A stretch of 64,000 bases of DNA. Origin: Aralia elata (lineage: Eukaryota; Streptophyta; Magnoliopsida; Apiales; Araliaceae). Below the pieces are notes generated by a model. It was given only the letters and a program-made list of their open reading frames with translations. It had not been told where the DNA came from and did not search any database. Of the stretch, positions 1-12,415 are shown piece after piece. The DNA is taken from positions 33,936,414 to 34,000,413 of the forward strand of contig CM068384.1 of NCBI GenBank assembly GCA_034770075.1, read 5' to 3'. The position numbers and the translations under genes are program-made. Position 1 is the stretch's first letter. Each line of letters begins with the position of its first letter.

Positions 1-619
1 TAAGTGACGTGTGTTTTATTTATTACCCTCATGAATGGATAATTTGATTATATTTAGGATAGACATATACCTAAATACCACATGTATCCATGGGAGAATC
101 CATGCTTAATGATTTCTATTGCGAAAGTTGGTAATTGATGGAGTAGTTAATGAGGTTTTGTGACATACACCTTACTAATTGTTCTTGATATGAGAATCTT
201 GCTAGTGTGTAGAATAGAGATATATCTATACACCGTAATGAGGAATACGTATTTGACCATCGAGAGAGACTTAGATATACTTGTGATTTCTCGGGTAACA
301 ATTCTTGTGATTTAACTAGTTGAAAAGAGAGAGTTAGGATATTCAAGTGAAGTGTTGGGGGAAATTGTGATCTTAGACTTGTTAATATTTGATTTCATTA
401 TCTTAATGCTTTCCATAGTTCTTTGATTATTTGTTATCTTCGTTATTGCAAAACAACAAAAATAATTATCGTTTGTTTAAATAAGATTGATATGATAAAA
501 GGTTAATACTTGGAAAAGACTAGTAATAATTTTTCGTGGGATCGATACTCTACTTACTCTTTATTACTTGTTAATCGCGTATACTTGCACGTATTTGTCA
601 TTATATAAAACGGACAACA
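1..619 (+). mobile_element. 3' end of an Athila-like LTR (partial)
   Basis: The last 100 bases follow the same plan as the end of the LARD2 LTR read on its own strand: a GGGATCGA box, a pyrimidine-rich stretch, a TATACTTGCACGT-like segment and a terminal TATATAAAACGGACAACA. I read this as the U5 end of an Athila-type LTR on the plus strand. No tRNA-Asp-type primer-binding site follows, so it may be a 3' LTR, a solo LTR or a truncated piece. The LTR start lies left of the window. The open frames here are short and random. Confidence 0.42.
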
Positions 620-1984
620 CTAGACATGTATATATAACCCTTAAGGGGTAATTCATCTCAGTTCTAGAAGTCTTACTAAAATAATTTGGTTTGACATAAC
701 AATTTATGCATTGATAAACAATATCAGCTCAATATCACAAGAATAATAATTTATTTCTTAAGTTATACTGAATCAAAGAGCAATAACTTCACAATAATTG
801 ATAACACGAATGAAATATTTAAACGAATTCGTACAATAGATGTACAAGGAATAGAAAGCTTGCTCAAGAGAAGAAATAAAAAACTTGCATTCAATATGAA
901 AATTAAATGAAGTTAGAAAACTTGCCTCGTATATCTTTTACAGCTGATATAACGTCTAAACGTTCGTCGTAAATCCTATACGATTATCGGCGTACATAAC
1001 TAGTTAAACGTTTAACAAATAACTCTTTCAAGTTTTTATTTCGGGTATTATAACCGCTTATAAATAAGACTCATTATACTATACATCAAATAATTTCAGC
1101 ATTATAACTGCATATAAAATGAATATTCATCAACTATATTTAAAAGAAATTAAGCATTATAACTGCTTATAAAATGAATATTCAGCTATTATATTTGAAA
1201 TAATTTCAGCATTATAACTGCTTATAAAATGAATATTCTTACTAAATACTTGAAGAAAATCGAACATAGTAACTGCTTATAAAAGTATATTTTCAATTTT
1301 ATAAGAGAAATAAGTCGGACATTATAACTGCTTGTAAATAGGACTTTTGTACTATATACATAAAATAATTTGGGTATTATAACTGCTTGTAAAAGTATAT
1401 TTTTACTAATACATACATAAAAATGAAAATTATAACCACTAGAGTATACCTCTTGTAGTTGCTAGCTTTACTTCCAATTGCGTAGCGCTTCGATGCTTCG
1501 AAAGTAATTTTTATCTCACAATATCTCTCAGAATATAAATATAGAGTGTTTTTGCTCTTGAATTTCTCTTGAACATGGTAAGAATTGGATTTATTTTTGA
1601 TGGATGCTTGAATGAATGTGTTTTTTATAAATGGGATCTGCGTACCTCGCCTTTCTAATTTTCTGATGTAAATTCTATCTCCCTCCTATGTACTTCCCCT
1701 TGACTGCTTATCAAGATTTTTGTTTTATTAAAAAATAGTCTGCAATAGGATTATTATAGAATTACTCAAGAAATTAGAGTTGAAGAGCAGGAGCATTGAA
1801 GACCCGTTTGTAATGAAGCCTGAGTTGAATGTAATAGTTATATTCAAATTTTATTCTTGCACCCTAGGTTTGACCTTTTGGTTCATAGTGGTTCTAATGA
1901 ACCAAATTCGAATTAAGTCCATAATCATCCCGGATAGAATATAGTATTCTATAAATGCATACTAATTATATAGTAAATATATTA
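620..1984. other. AT-rich unassigned DNA
   Basis: No gene or recognisable transposon domain is visible on either strand. The stretch contains the 55-bp minisatellite listed separately and a TATAAATATAGAG-like sequence near 1535 that could be a promoter fragment but has nothing obvious to drive. Neither end of the copia 3' LTR (11132-13054) is recognisable here, so it does not supply the missing copia 5' LTR. Confidence 0.5.
1040..1440 (+). repeat. About 55-bp minisatellite, roughly 8 diverged copies
   Basis: A core reading CATTATAACTGCTTATAAA recurs at about 1045, 1100, 1155, 1210, 1264, 1320, 1375 and 1430, a spacing of 54-56 bp. The core is well kept and the rest of each unit (AT-rich with a variable TATT run) has diverged. 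Repeated blocks like this are common in LTR U3 regions, but I cannot tie this one to an element. Confidence 0.75.
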
Positions 1985-2015
1985 TTATACATGTTGATGT
2001 ATGTTTAATATGACT

Positions 2016-2018
<3 letters not shown>

Positions 2019-2062
<44 letters not shown>
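2019..2062. repeat. (AT)n microsatellite
   Basis: An uninterrupted AT dinucleotide run of about 44 bp lies just upstream of the copia leader. Confidence 0.95.
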
Positions 2063-2065
<3 letters not shown>

Positions 2066-2141
2066 CATGCGCACTAAACAAAATGAGACAATTAATAACA
2101 AAACCTTCAAAAGATAATATATTAAGTTGATTGCACTCAAA

Positions 2142-2609
2142 GACATTGGAGAATGTCGAACGTAGCCTTCTAGCATGGTAAGGCGATAGAGTATTGAATA
2201 TTTAATATGAGTTTGTTGTGCACACACAAGACAAGTATTAAATATTTGAGATTTTGCTTTATTACATTAGATGCTTATAAGGAATTGAACAATACCATTT
2301 TGTTGTGCACACACAAGGATTGTATTTTTCTCTTAACTTATATGGAAATACTGGGTTTAACTTAACTTAGATTATTTTAGTTCGAATGTACACACACTTG
2401 ACCATTATAATCTAAGAGGCAAAATATAAAAGAGTTACATGGAGATGTAATCGACAAAAGTTGTCTACCTTTTGAATAAATATATAGTTTGTTGTGCATA
2501 CACAAGGCTATATATTTATTACAATTGGATCCTTTCTCACTAAGTAGATTTTACAAAGTTACGAATACAAGATCTGTCGAACTATATATATAAAGAGGGT
2601 TATATAGTT
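2142..2609 (+). promoter_or_regulatory. Hairpin-rich leader of the copia element
   Basis: At least six inverted repeats follow one another upstream of the copia gag start: GACATT/AATGTC (2142-2157), GCCTT/AAGGC (2165-2184), AATATTTAATA/TATTAAATATT (2197-2246), CTTAGATTAT/ATAATCTAAG (2366-2416), AATAAATATATAG/CTATATATTTATT (2475-2520) and AACTATATA/TATATAGTT (2580-2609). A weaker one lies at 2291-2326. Three of them share the loop TTTGTTGTGCAYACACAAG although their stems differ in sequence. The 2366-2416 loop has a related ACACAC core. Different stems around a common loop suggest RNA structure, perhaps for translation or packaging. The role is inferred. Confidence 0.6.
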
Positions 2610-2720
2610 TGAAAAAATAGTAGGAGACACCATTTTAATAAAGACCTAAATTAATCTGGTGATTAATAAAAGTATACATGCTAATGTTGTTAATTAAATT
2701 TCACCTGCAGAATTTTACAA

Positions 2721-3170
2721 ATGGCTAATTCACTATCACTACGAAGCATACTTGATGCTAACAGATTAACCGGACCGAATTACACGGATTGGTTAAGGAA
2801 TCTGAGAATAGTTCTCACAGCTGAAAAGCTGGCGTATGTCCTAAACTCGCGTGTTCCTATAACGGTTGCAGAAGCTGCCTTTGAGGAAGAGCTGACAACT
2901 TTTAAAGAGTGGCAGGATGATACACAAGCGGCTTAGTGCATCATGTTAGCATCCATGAGTAATGAGTTATAGTGTCAACATGAGAAAATGGATGCCCCTA
3001 CTATATTGTTGCACCTTCAGGATTTGTATGGTGAGCAAAGCAGATCAGCTAGATATGAAATATCTAAAGAACTCTTCCGATCTAGGATGACTGATGGCAC
3101 TACAGTGCAGACTCATGTCCTAATGATGATCAATCTGATTGAACAGTTGGGACAACTGGGTTTTATATGA
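2721..3170 (+). pseudogene. gag: copia gag remnant (capsid N-terminal region)
   Basis: The frame opens with an ATG 20 bases after a CACCTGCAG sequence. It encodes a typical copia capsid start (LTGPNYTDWLRNLRIVL) for about 71 codons and stops at 2934-2936. A second frame from 2988 carries the next capsid part (a LHLQDLYGEQSRSARYEISK-like stretch) and stops at 3168. A full copia gag would run on to a CCHC knuckle, which is missing. Capsid protein would assemble virus-like particles; this copy cannot make a complete one. Confidence 0.8.
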
Positions 3171-3249
3171 AAATATTTTGCAAATTGAACAAACTAATAA
3201 TAGGAAAAGAGATGATGTGAATCATACCTTCGTATGACATTGCAGACTC

Positions 3250-4036
3250 GAGTCATATTAATGAAACAAGACTAAACAAGTTGCATAAAGATGGGCTTTT
3301 AGAGTCATTTGATTTTGAATCATATCCAACTTGTGAATCTTGTCTTATGGGGAAGATGACTAAATCTCCATTTAATGGACATAGAGAAAGAGTTGCAGGA
3401 TTGTTAGAGTTGCTATACATAGATGTATGTGGACCAATGACAATACATGCACGAGGAAGGTATTCTTATTTCATTACTTGCACTGATGATCATTCGAGAT
3501 TTGGATATGTGTATTTGGTGAAATATAAATCTAAATCATTTGAAAGGTTGAAAGAATTTAGAAGTTAAGTAGAGAAACAAACTGGTAAAAATATTAAAAT
3601 TCTTCGATTGGATCGAGGAGGTGAATACTTAAGTAGTGAGTTTCTTAATCATCTCAAAGAAAATGGTATTCTCTCACAATGGACGCCTCCTAATACACCA
3701 CAACTTAACGGTGTCTCTGAAAGGAAAAATCATACCTTGTTGGACATGTGCGGTCCATGATGAGTTTTACCGATCTTCCAATATCCTTCTGGGGTTTTGC
3801 CCTAGAGACGGCTATGTATCTACTAAATAAGGTCCCCTTGAAATCCATCCCTAAGACTCCATATGAGTTATAGACAGGGAAGAAACATAATCTTAAGCAT
3901 GTTAAGATTTGGGGATGTCCAGCTTATATGAAAAAGTTTCAGAATGATAAGCTTGAGATAAGATCTAGTAAGTGCAGACTTATGGGATATCCTAAAAAAG
4001 TTTAGGATACTATTTCTATAATCCTACTGAGCAAAA
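3250..4036 (+). pseudogene. copia GAG-pre-integrase and integrase remnant
   Basis: From about 3262 the translation gives the GAG-pre-integrase pattern (RLNKLHKDGLL...CESCLMGKMTKSPF), then the integrase core with the first catalytic Asp in YIDVCGPM near 3420 and DDHSRFGYVYL. A stop at 3566-3568 ends the open part. Beyond it the same protein can be followed through LDRGGEYLSSEF (second Asp region), PQLNGVSERKN (catalytic Glu) and a WGCPAYM block, in changing frames with further stops. Integrase would insert cDNA into host DNA; this copy is dead. Confidence 0.8.
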
Positions 4037-4037
4037 G

Positions 4038-4819
4038 GTGTTTGTTGCAAAACACACTGCCTTCTTGGAAATGGAGTTTATCCTTGAAGGGGTTAGTGGG
4101 GGGAAAATAGATCTTGAAGAAGTTCAAGAACTACAAACCACTACAAGTCAAGTGGATGAACCTGTCCAAGTAGAGATACCTTCTGTACCACAACCAAGTT
4201 ATAAATCTGGAAGAGTACCGAAGATACTTGAAAGGTATGGATTCATCATGGATGATGATGATGAGGTACTCATCATAGAAGAGGATGATCCAATAATACG
4301 ATGAAGCGATGAGTAGTAAAGACTCAGAGAAATGGCAAAGTGCAATGTAATCCGAAATGGACTCCATGTTTGAGAACCAAGTATGGACTTTAGTTACTCC
4401 ACCAGAAGGCACAGTGCCTATAGGGTGTAAATGAGTCTTTAAAAGAAAGACTGGAGTAGATGGCAAGGTAGAGACCTATAAGGCCAGACTGGTGGCAAAA
4501 AGGTTTTAAACAAAGGCAAGGAGTTGACTATGACAAAACCTTCTCACCAGTTGCAATGCTCAAGTCCATTCAGATTTTGCTTGCGATTGCAACTTACTAT
4601 GACTACGAGATCTGGCAAATGGACGTGAAAACGACCTTCCTCAATGGGAAACTAGAAGAGGATGTATTCATGATACAACCAGATGGATTTGTTTCAAAAG
4701 TTAGAACAAATCAAGTTTGTAAACTACAACGATCCATTTATGGATTGAAACAAGTTTCTCGCAGATGGAACATCTGTTTTGATGAAACAATCAAAGAGTT
4801 TGATTTTATCAAAAATAAA
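4038..4819 (+). pseudogene. copia linker and N-terminal reverse transcriptase, 5' half
   Basis: A linker rich in Pro, Asp and Glu (SGRVPKILERYGFIMDDDDE) leads into the RT start (WQSAM...VWTLV.PPEGTVPIG, then YKARLVAK), with several stops. From 4556 a clean stretch gives the copia RT motif MDVKTTFLNGKLEEDVFMIQ and QLQRSIYGLKQ-like wording up to DFIKNK. At 4820 the coding sequence is cut by the LARD1 insertion. It resumes at 10089 with DELCVYK, so the insertion accounts exactly for the break. Confidence 0.85.
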
Positions 4820-6847
4820 TGTAACACCCCGAACCCGCTACATGCCCGAAGTGCTACAAGCCGCAAGCCCAAAGACCCACAAGGCAACAATATCAATAGC
4901 ACAGCCCAAACAAAATAATTCAACAATAATCTTAAATTAAACCCAACAATAAACATCTTTCAAAACTATTTTCAAATGAAAAATCCCCAAATATTAAAAA
5001 GGTAAAATGGAGACGCAGCTCCTTGAAACTAATAATTTTTATCAAAATTCAACATTAAAGGAAATGACATTTTAAACAAATCTTCAGCTATCCAAAGTGC
5101 ATCAAATAAGTGCTCAACTCTCAACAATGGAACCTGTAAAAATTTGTAAGAGGTGAGCGATGAAGCTCAGCAAGTGACAATCCTCCCTATTTAGGTAGAC
5201 CAAGTATAATTTACAAAACATTTTTTTTTCGAAATATCTTTTATTCGATAATAATAGTAAATATATTTTTCAAAACTAAACGAATAATAACAAAATAAAT
5301 TCACATTCAAAATAATTTCAATGTATACAATATATGTTTTTAATCCACAACCCTAGCGACTAAGGTTACAATAGCCTTGTAACACGACCCAAAAGTTCGA
5401 TAGTGTCAATGTTCACGCACCCTACTAAGGTATCTATAAAAATGCACGCTCTCCGAAGGGCATCTAAAAGGTGTGCGCCTTAGTAGGTCCTATATTAGTT
5501 CCGGAACTAAACGTAAACAATAACGGATTCTATACATAGTCGGACTGAGGATTTCAAAAATCTTTTCTCAATATTATCGATATTCTAAACAATACTTTTC
5601 CACAGTTCAAAATCATATAATCTCATTTCACAGTTCAAAAATAAATACTTGATCCGAATTTTGAAATAAAGAACATAACATTTTAATTTAAATGAAAGCC
5701 TTACATAATACATAACGAATTTTGAAACAGTACATTTAGGCATCCGAATAATTTCTAAGGCGTACATATAAGCAAACGATAATTTTAAAAACACTAAATA
5801 GTTCGGAAAGCCACTTACCTCGATATTGCGAAATACGAAAATATTAACCGAACAAATCCTAAATATAAATTTAGAACAAATAAAATCATTAGGATAATTT
5901 ATCCTAACTCACACGTATTTTAATTCAAATCTTAGACATATTTATAGTAAATTTTGACTCAATACATAATTAATTTTATTCTAAAAGTCATGGGATATTT
6001 CTATATATTCTAACTTTAAAAGTTGAAGTTTAAATTAAATAAAGAAAATTGTTGGATTCTTAGTTTTTAACAATTACCATAATAAATACGTATATATTTA
6101 CCATACATATATGCTCATTACTATAGTATGTAAAAACAATGAATACAAACCCACTGCCTGAGATGGCAGTGGCCTTAAACTAACATAAAATAGTCTAAAT
6201 AAAATATATACATATTATAACCACAACATGGCACAATTGATGGAACAAATCAGATTACATAGTCAAACCTATATACATACATATTATATAAATAACCTCA
6301 ACACCCACACACGCCAATTAATGAATCACGATCCACTTACAAATAAATTGGATTATTTACTCTCATTAAATAAAGACTTGTAAGATAATTTAGCAGATTA
6401 CACCCACAAAAATATATAATTATTATTTTCAAAATCTCTTTTTATTTTACATATGTATAACTAATTTTCAAAACTTTATTGAAATCAAAATTTGAAATTT
6501 TAAAATCTAATTATACATGTATAATAGAGGATCATCTCAATTGAAAAGAAGGATTTAGGTTTGCCTTTTTGAGTTTTCTTCTTTTCTTCTTCTCTGTTCT
6601 GTAGTACTCCAAAGCCAAATAATTTTTACGTTCTTCTCTCTCTAGTTGTTTAAATATATTTAATTCCTTTACAAAATAGGTTACCAAGTAAAAAAGTCCT
6701 TTTAAAATTAAAAGATTGTTATAACTTAAATGACTTATCTTAATCCTTATAGGTTTTAGATATGTATAAATAATTATCAGTTACACTTTTATTATCTAGT
6801 TATATTATTATTATTATTATCTTCTTTTTTTTAAACCGGGTATTACA
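4820..6847 (-). repeat. LARD1 3' LTR
   Basis: 2028-bp LTR that aligns with 8044-10083 along its whole length with scattered substitutions and small indels. It begins TGTAACACCCC on the plus strand and ends CCGGGTATTACA. The open frame at 5585-5794 and its twin at 8809-9018 are chance frames in the repeat. Confidence 0.9.
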
Positions 6848-6860
6848 TTCTACCCACCTT
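6848..6860 (-). other. LARD1 polypurine tract
   Basis: On the minus strand AAGGTGGGTAGAA lies directly before the LTR start TGTAATACCC, the usual place for plus-strand cDNA priming. Confidence 0.7.
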
Positions 6861-8027
6861 AAAAATAATTCCGTCCTCGGAATTCAAATAAGCAAATAAA
6901 GTTTTATTTTTATTTATTATAAAAATTCATGCAAAACTCTAAGGACATCAGATAAACAAAACAACTCTACAAACTATATTACCAACTCTCTCTAACTCCT
7001 CAAGAGCTTCAAAATATCATAACCTCAATCCGAATTAATTCTCAAATATTATTACACCAAAGAATATACTACTAAGATCTCTTCATTACCATATCAAACT
7101 CCAAATCACATATATTCTACTATCTGCATAAGCAAACTATAGCTATTCAAGATCTATCAAAATCTATTGAATTTCAACGCTTATTATCTAATCATTTAAT
7201 GAATCGATCATTCTCTTATTACAACCCTTAATCCAATAAATTCAAAGATCTCCTCTTACTATCACAAAGAAATTTCATACAACATAACTCCAATATCCTA
7301 CTAGAAAATAGCCACAAAACTGATCATTAGCTTCAAATGATTAATCTAATTACCTCGAATATCTACAACTCAAGTTTACAAAAGATCCTCTATACTTAAT
7401 AATTTTCACTTTATCATATTATTCATCAATACACATACCTCAAATCATCCGCAAGCTTAACAAAATCAAAGCATAAACCAAATCAATTCCTCAATTCTAA
7501 GATCATAATAAATTATTACAAAAATAACTCTAACAATAAGTCTCCAAAATCAAATACTTACTGATACAAATACTCGCACCAAAATCGCATTACTTATATG
7601 ATCATTTCTTAACTGTACAAAGTATAACTTTATTTTCCTTAATGATCCAATCGAAATTCTTAACTAATATCATTACTTCGTCGCTTAACAATCATAACCT
7701 TGACAAATTATCTCACTTTCCTTAAATCAACTACAAATCGAAAAGAGATCGACAATTGGTCAAAATCAAGACCAACCAAACAAAGAACCCAATCGAAACA
7801 AACTCCTCCGTCTGCCCAATGATTTACTCATAACTTACCGATCAAGCCTAAAGGCAATTTATAGAATCATAACCTAAACCTCAAATAATACAAAGATTTC
7901 TTACTTATTGTATTTTTAACTTCAAAATTCTTAAATTAGCCAAAACTATAACCCACGGCTAACTCCCAAAATCACTCCCCAGGGAATATGTAGGGTTTTT
8001 CAACCCAACACATTGCGAGGGGCCACT

Positions 8028-8039
8028 GCTCTGATACCA
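8028..8039 (-). other. LARD1 primer-binding site (initiator tRNA-Met)
   Basis: The minus strand reads TGGTATCAGAGC four bases inside the LTR. This is the standard plant primer-binding site for initiator Met tRNA. Confidence 0.85.
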
Positions 8040-8043
8040 TCTC

Positions 8044-10083
8044 TATAACACCCTGAACCCGCTACAGGCCCGAAGTGCTGCACGCCGCAAGTCCAAAGAC
8101 CCGCAAGGAAACAAAATCAATAGCGCAACCCAACCAAAATAATTCAACAATAATCATAAATTAAACCCAACAATAAACATCTTTCAAAACTATTTTCAAA
8201 TGAAAAATCCCCAAATATCAAAAAGGTAAAATGGAGACGCAGCTCCTTGAAACTAATAATTTTTATCAAAATTCAACATTAAAGGAAATGACATTTTAAA
8301 CAAATCTTCAGCTATCCAAAGTGCATCAAATAAGTGCTCAACTCTCAACAATGGAACCTGTAAAAATTTGTAAGGGGTGAGCGATGAAGCTCAGCAAGTG
8401 ACAATCCTCCCTATTTAGGTGGACCAAGTATAATTTATAAAATATTTTTTTTTCAAAATATCTTTTATTCGATAATAATAGTAAATATATTTTTCAAAAC
8501 TAAACGAATAATAACAAAACAAATTCACATTCAAAATAATTTCAATGTATACAATATATCTTTTTAATCCACAGCCCTAGCGACTAAGGTTACAATAGCC
8601 CTGTAACACGGCCCAAAAGTTCAATAGTGTCAATGTTCACGCACCCTACTAAGGTATCTATAAAAATGCACGCTCTCCGAAGGGCATCTAAAAGGTGTGC
8701 GCCTTAGTAGGTCCTATATTAGTTCCGGAACTAAACGTAAACAATAACGGATTCTATACATAGTCGGACTGAGGATTTCAAAAATCTTTTCTCAATATTA
8801 TCGATATTCTAAACAATACTTTTCCACAGTTCAAAATCATATAATCTCATTTCACAGTTCAAAAATAAATACTTGATCCGAATTTTGAAATAAAGAACAT
8901 AACATTTTAATTTAAATGGAAGCCTTACATAATACATAACGAATTTTGAAACTGTATATTTAGTCATCCAAATAATTTCTAAGGCATACATATAAGCAAA
9001 CGATAATTTTAAAAACACTAAATAGTTCGAAAAGCCATTTACCTCAATGTTGCGAAATACGAAAATATTAACCGAACAAATCCTAAATATAAATTTAGAA
9101 CAAATAAAATCATTAGGATAATTTATCCTAGCTCACACGTATTTTAATTCAAATCTTAGACATATTTATAGTAAATTTTGACTCAATACATAATTAATTT
9201 TATTCTAAAAGTCATGGGATATTTCTATATATTCTAACTTTAAAAGTTGAAGTTTAAATTAAATAAAGAAAATTGTTGGATTCTTAGTTTTTAACAATTA
9301 CCATAATAAATACGTATATATTTACCATACATATATGCTCATTACTATAGTATGTAAAACCAATGAATACAAACCCACTGCCTGAGATGGCAGTGGCCTT
9401 AAACTAACATAAAATAGTCTAAATAAAATATATACATATTATAACCGCAACATGGCACAATTGATGGAACAAATCAGATTACATAGTCAAACCTATATAC
9501 ATACATACATATTATATAAATAACCTCAACACCCACACACGCCAATTAATGAATCACGGTCCACTTACAAATAAATTGGATTATTTACTCTCATTAAATA
9601 AAGACTTGTAAGATAATTTAGCAGATTACACCCACAAAATATATAATTATTATTTTCAAAATCTCTTTTTATTTTACATACGTATAACTAATTTTCAGAA
9701 CTTTATTGAAATCAAAATTTGAAATTTTAAAATCTAATTATACATGTATAATAGAGGATCATCTCAATTGAAAAGAAGGATTTAAGTTTATCTTTTTGAG
9801 TTTTCTTCTTTTCTTCTTTTCTGTTCTCTTCTGCAGTACTCCAAAGCCAAATAATTTTTACGTTCTTCTCTTTCTAGTTGTTTAAATATATTTAATTCCT
9901 TTGTAAAATAGGTTACCAAGTAAAAAAGTCCTTTTAAAATTTAAAGATTGTTATAACTTAAATGACTTATCTTAATCCTTATAGGTTTTAGATATGTATA
10001 AATAATTATCAGTTACACTTTTATTATCTAGTTATATTATTATTATTATTATTATCTTCTTCTTTTTTAAACCGGGTATTACA
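8044..10083 (-). repeat. LARD1 5' LTR
   Basis: 2040-bp partner of 4820-6847. Its inner boundary is TATAACACCCT, a one-base change from the TGTAACACCCC seen in the other copy. Confidence 0.9.
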
Positions 10084-10775
10084 ATAAGGATGAACTTTGT
10101 GTATATAAAAAGGTTAGTGGGAGTGTTGTAACATTCCTGGTATTATATGTTGATGATATATTACTTATAGGGAATAACATTTCAATGCTACGATCAGTAA
10201 ATATATGGTTGTCTAAACACTTCTCCATGAAGGACTTAGGAGAATCATCCTATGTATTAGGGATAAAAATCTATAGAGATAGATCTAAAAGGATGCTCGG
10301 CTTGACCCAAGGAACGTACATTGAATCGATGCGAAAGAAGTTTAGCATATCCAACTCCAATAGAGGACTCATACCGATGAGTTTTGGAGTGAATCTCTCC
10401 AAGAAAATATCCCCAAAGACACCTGAAGAGAGAGATCTCATGAGTAAGACACCTTATGCTTCGGCAATAGGGTCTATCATGTATGGGATGATATGTACGA
10501 GATCTGATGTTGCGTATGCACTTGGAGTGACAAGCAGATATCAGTCAAATCTTGGAGAAGAACACTGGAAAGTGGTGAAAAACATCATAAAGTACTTAAG
10601 AAGGACTAAGGATGTGTTTCTAGTGCATGGTGGGTCTGATTTGAAACTAGAGGATACAGACTCAAGTTTTCAGACTGACCAAGATGACATCAAATCCACC
10701 TAAGGTTATGTATTTATCCTAAACGGTGGTACAACGAGTTGGAAAAGTTCTAAGCAGCACACAGTTACTAATTTA
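10084..10775 (+). pseudogene. copia reverse transcriptase, 3' half
   Basis: Coding resumes after LARD1 with DELCVYK and the RT active site LYVDDILLIGN near 10150. An open frame 10185-10703 carries WLSKHFSMKDLGE, the LGIKIYRDRS block, and YASAIGSIMYGMICTRSDVAYALG ahead of the RNase H link. One stop at 10701 separates it from the RNase H frame. Together with 4556-4819 this is one RT gene split by the insertion. Confidence 0.85.
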
Positions 10776-11111
10776 ATGACAGAAGCAGAGTACATAGCTG
10801 CAAAGGAAGCTGTTTGGATGAAGAAGTTCATTACTGAACTTGGAGTAGTTCCTAGCATACAAGGACCAGTACCTGCATATTATGACAACACTAGAGCTAT
10901 TGTACAAGACAAGGAACCGAGGTCTCATCATAAATCCAAGCATGTGTTGCGGCATTTACATCTGATTAGAGAAATCATTGAAAGCGGAGATGTCACCTTA
11001 GAGAGAGTGGACTCTCAAAACAACATTACAGATCCATTTGCTAAAACGTTAAATCAACAGCAGTTTGATCGTCACTTAAAGAAGATGGGTATTACATACC
11101 AGGGCGATTGA
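10776..11111 (+). pseudogene. copia RNase H C-terminal part
   Basis: 111 codons with the copia RNase H signature TEAEYIAAKEAVWMKKF, then YYDNTRAI and HHKSKHVLRHLHLIREII, ending DPFAKTLNQQQFDRHLKKMG. RNase H removes the RNA strand during cDNA synthesis. The stop at 11109-11111 is the natural end of pol: the polypurine tract and LTR follow within 20 bases. Confidence 0.85.
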
Positions 11112-11120
11112 CTTTAGTGC

Positions 11121-11131
11121 AAGTGGAAGAT
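11121..11131 (+). other. copia polypurine tract
   Basis: AAGTGGAAGAT follows the TTTAGTGC typical of copia elements and abuts the LTR start TGAAAGTAGTATGCC. Confidence 0.7.
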
Positions 11132-12342
11132 TGAAAGTAGTATGCCCTCAAGCCAATCACATTTGATGTGATGAGTATTTACTTTGTAATCTTATTCATT
11201 TATTAATACGAAAATTTATTTAATAAAAGGCATTCTTTATCCATGTTAATTAGTTGAATTAATAAATGAGATAAACTCATAATTTTTGAGCAATGCTTTT
11301 AGAATCATGATGTTGATAATGTTAATGAGATCTAAATTCAAGATAGCACAAAACTAAAATGTTTCTAATCGTTGGATCACTAATGCGGGGTTACTGATTC
11401 CGGATAGATTAGTACATACTATGCTTGCTTTGTTGAAGAGGATGATTGATCTCATAATCATTTGTGCGGACACACGAAAGCAAGTATGTAGGTGCTTATT
11501 AGAGAATAAGTTCACTGAATGTGACTTGAATAAAGGAACTCTAATGGAGTTTTACTTGCCTGTCAATAGGTGTTCCTAAAATGATAGTAGTACAAGTGAT
11601 CATTGGACTTGAGATCATCATAGTATCTTGTATATACTGAGTTATGTTTTGTCATATTCCTTAATACTCTAGGGTATGTTGTAGGGCATGTTCAGATATA
11701 ATAAAGTATATATGGAGATAGGTGAATGACCAACAAAGGATCTATCACTTCCAGTAAAGGGAGAGAATGTCCTATGTGATTCGATAAAGTGACAACTCAG
11801 AAATCCCTGGCCAGGGTTCTAATTTACATTAACTAAAATTGTGTATTTTAGAATCGAAATACATATAATCAAATAAATAAAACTTGACAGTAATTCCATG
11901 TTTTATATTTGATTGAAACATTGTATGGAAGAATGATTGAATTGTACGGTAACTATTTACGGAATAGGTTCTTTGTATTCTTTGTGATAATTCTTTATGA
12001 TTGAACGTTGAATTAATATTATTCAGATAATCATGATGCATTATTTATAAGATGTCATTCATGATGTAGAATAAATATTATTTATTTATATTTGAATTAA
12101 AGGAGTTTAATTCATTATAAATAATATTTAGAATGATTCTAATTTATTTATTCTACTTACCGGCTTAATATTGAACCTAGAGAGTCACACCATAAAAGGG
12201 AGAAATATGATTTTAGAAGTGATTGACTTAATGATAATAAATTAAGTGTATTTAATTTATTAGTGGAATAAATTAAATAGCTTAATATTTATAATTAAGT
12301 ATTTGGAGAAATACTGAATTATAAATTAATAAGAGTAGTCAT

Positions 12343-12343
12343 C

Positions 12344-12386
<43 letters not shown>

Positions 12387-12415
12387 TATTATTATTACTA
12401 TTATTATTATTAAAT
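12343..12415. repeat. (ATT)n microsatellite
   Basis: Interrupted ATT triplet run within the copia LTR. Confidence 0.9.

Larger units (their letters stand above)
6848..8043 (-). other. LARD1 internal region, non-coding
   Basis: 1196 bp of AT-rich sequence without a frame of 60 codons or any recognisable gag or pol motif. Only the two priming sites at its ends are functional landmarks, so the element must have depended on proteins of a relative. Confidence 0.8.
4820..10083 (-). mobile_element. LARD1: non-autonomous Ty3/gypsy-like LTR element inserted in copia RT
   Basis: Two direct copies of about 2.03 kb (4820-6847 and 8044-10083) flank a 1.2-kb core with no coding potential. Read on the minus strand, each LTR starts TGTAATACCC and ends with GTTACA or the mutated GTTATA. 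The initiator-Met primer-binding site follows the right-hand LTR and the polypurine tract precedes the left-hand one, which fixes the orientation. Flanks are ATAAA (4815-4819) and ATAAG (10084-10088), a 5-bp duplication with one change. PPT and LTR-end wording recall Tekay/Del gypsy elements, so this may be a deletion derivative of that type; the lineage is inferred. Confidence 0.9.

Noticed and set aside
5585..5794. 69-codon frame conserved at 8809-9018
   Set aside because: Same reason: both lie in the LARD1 LTR pair and encode low-complexity residues.
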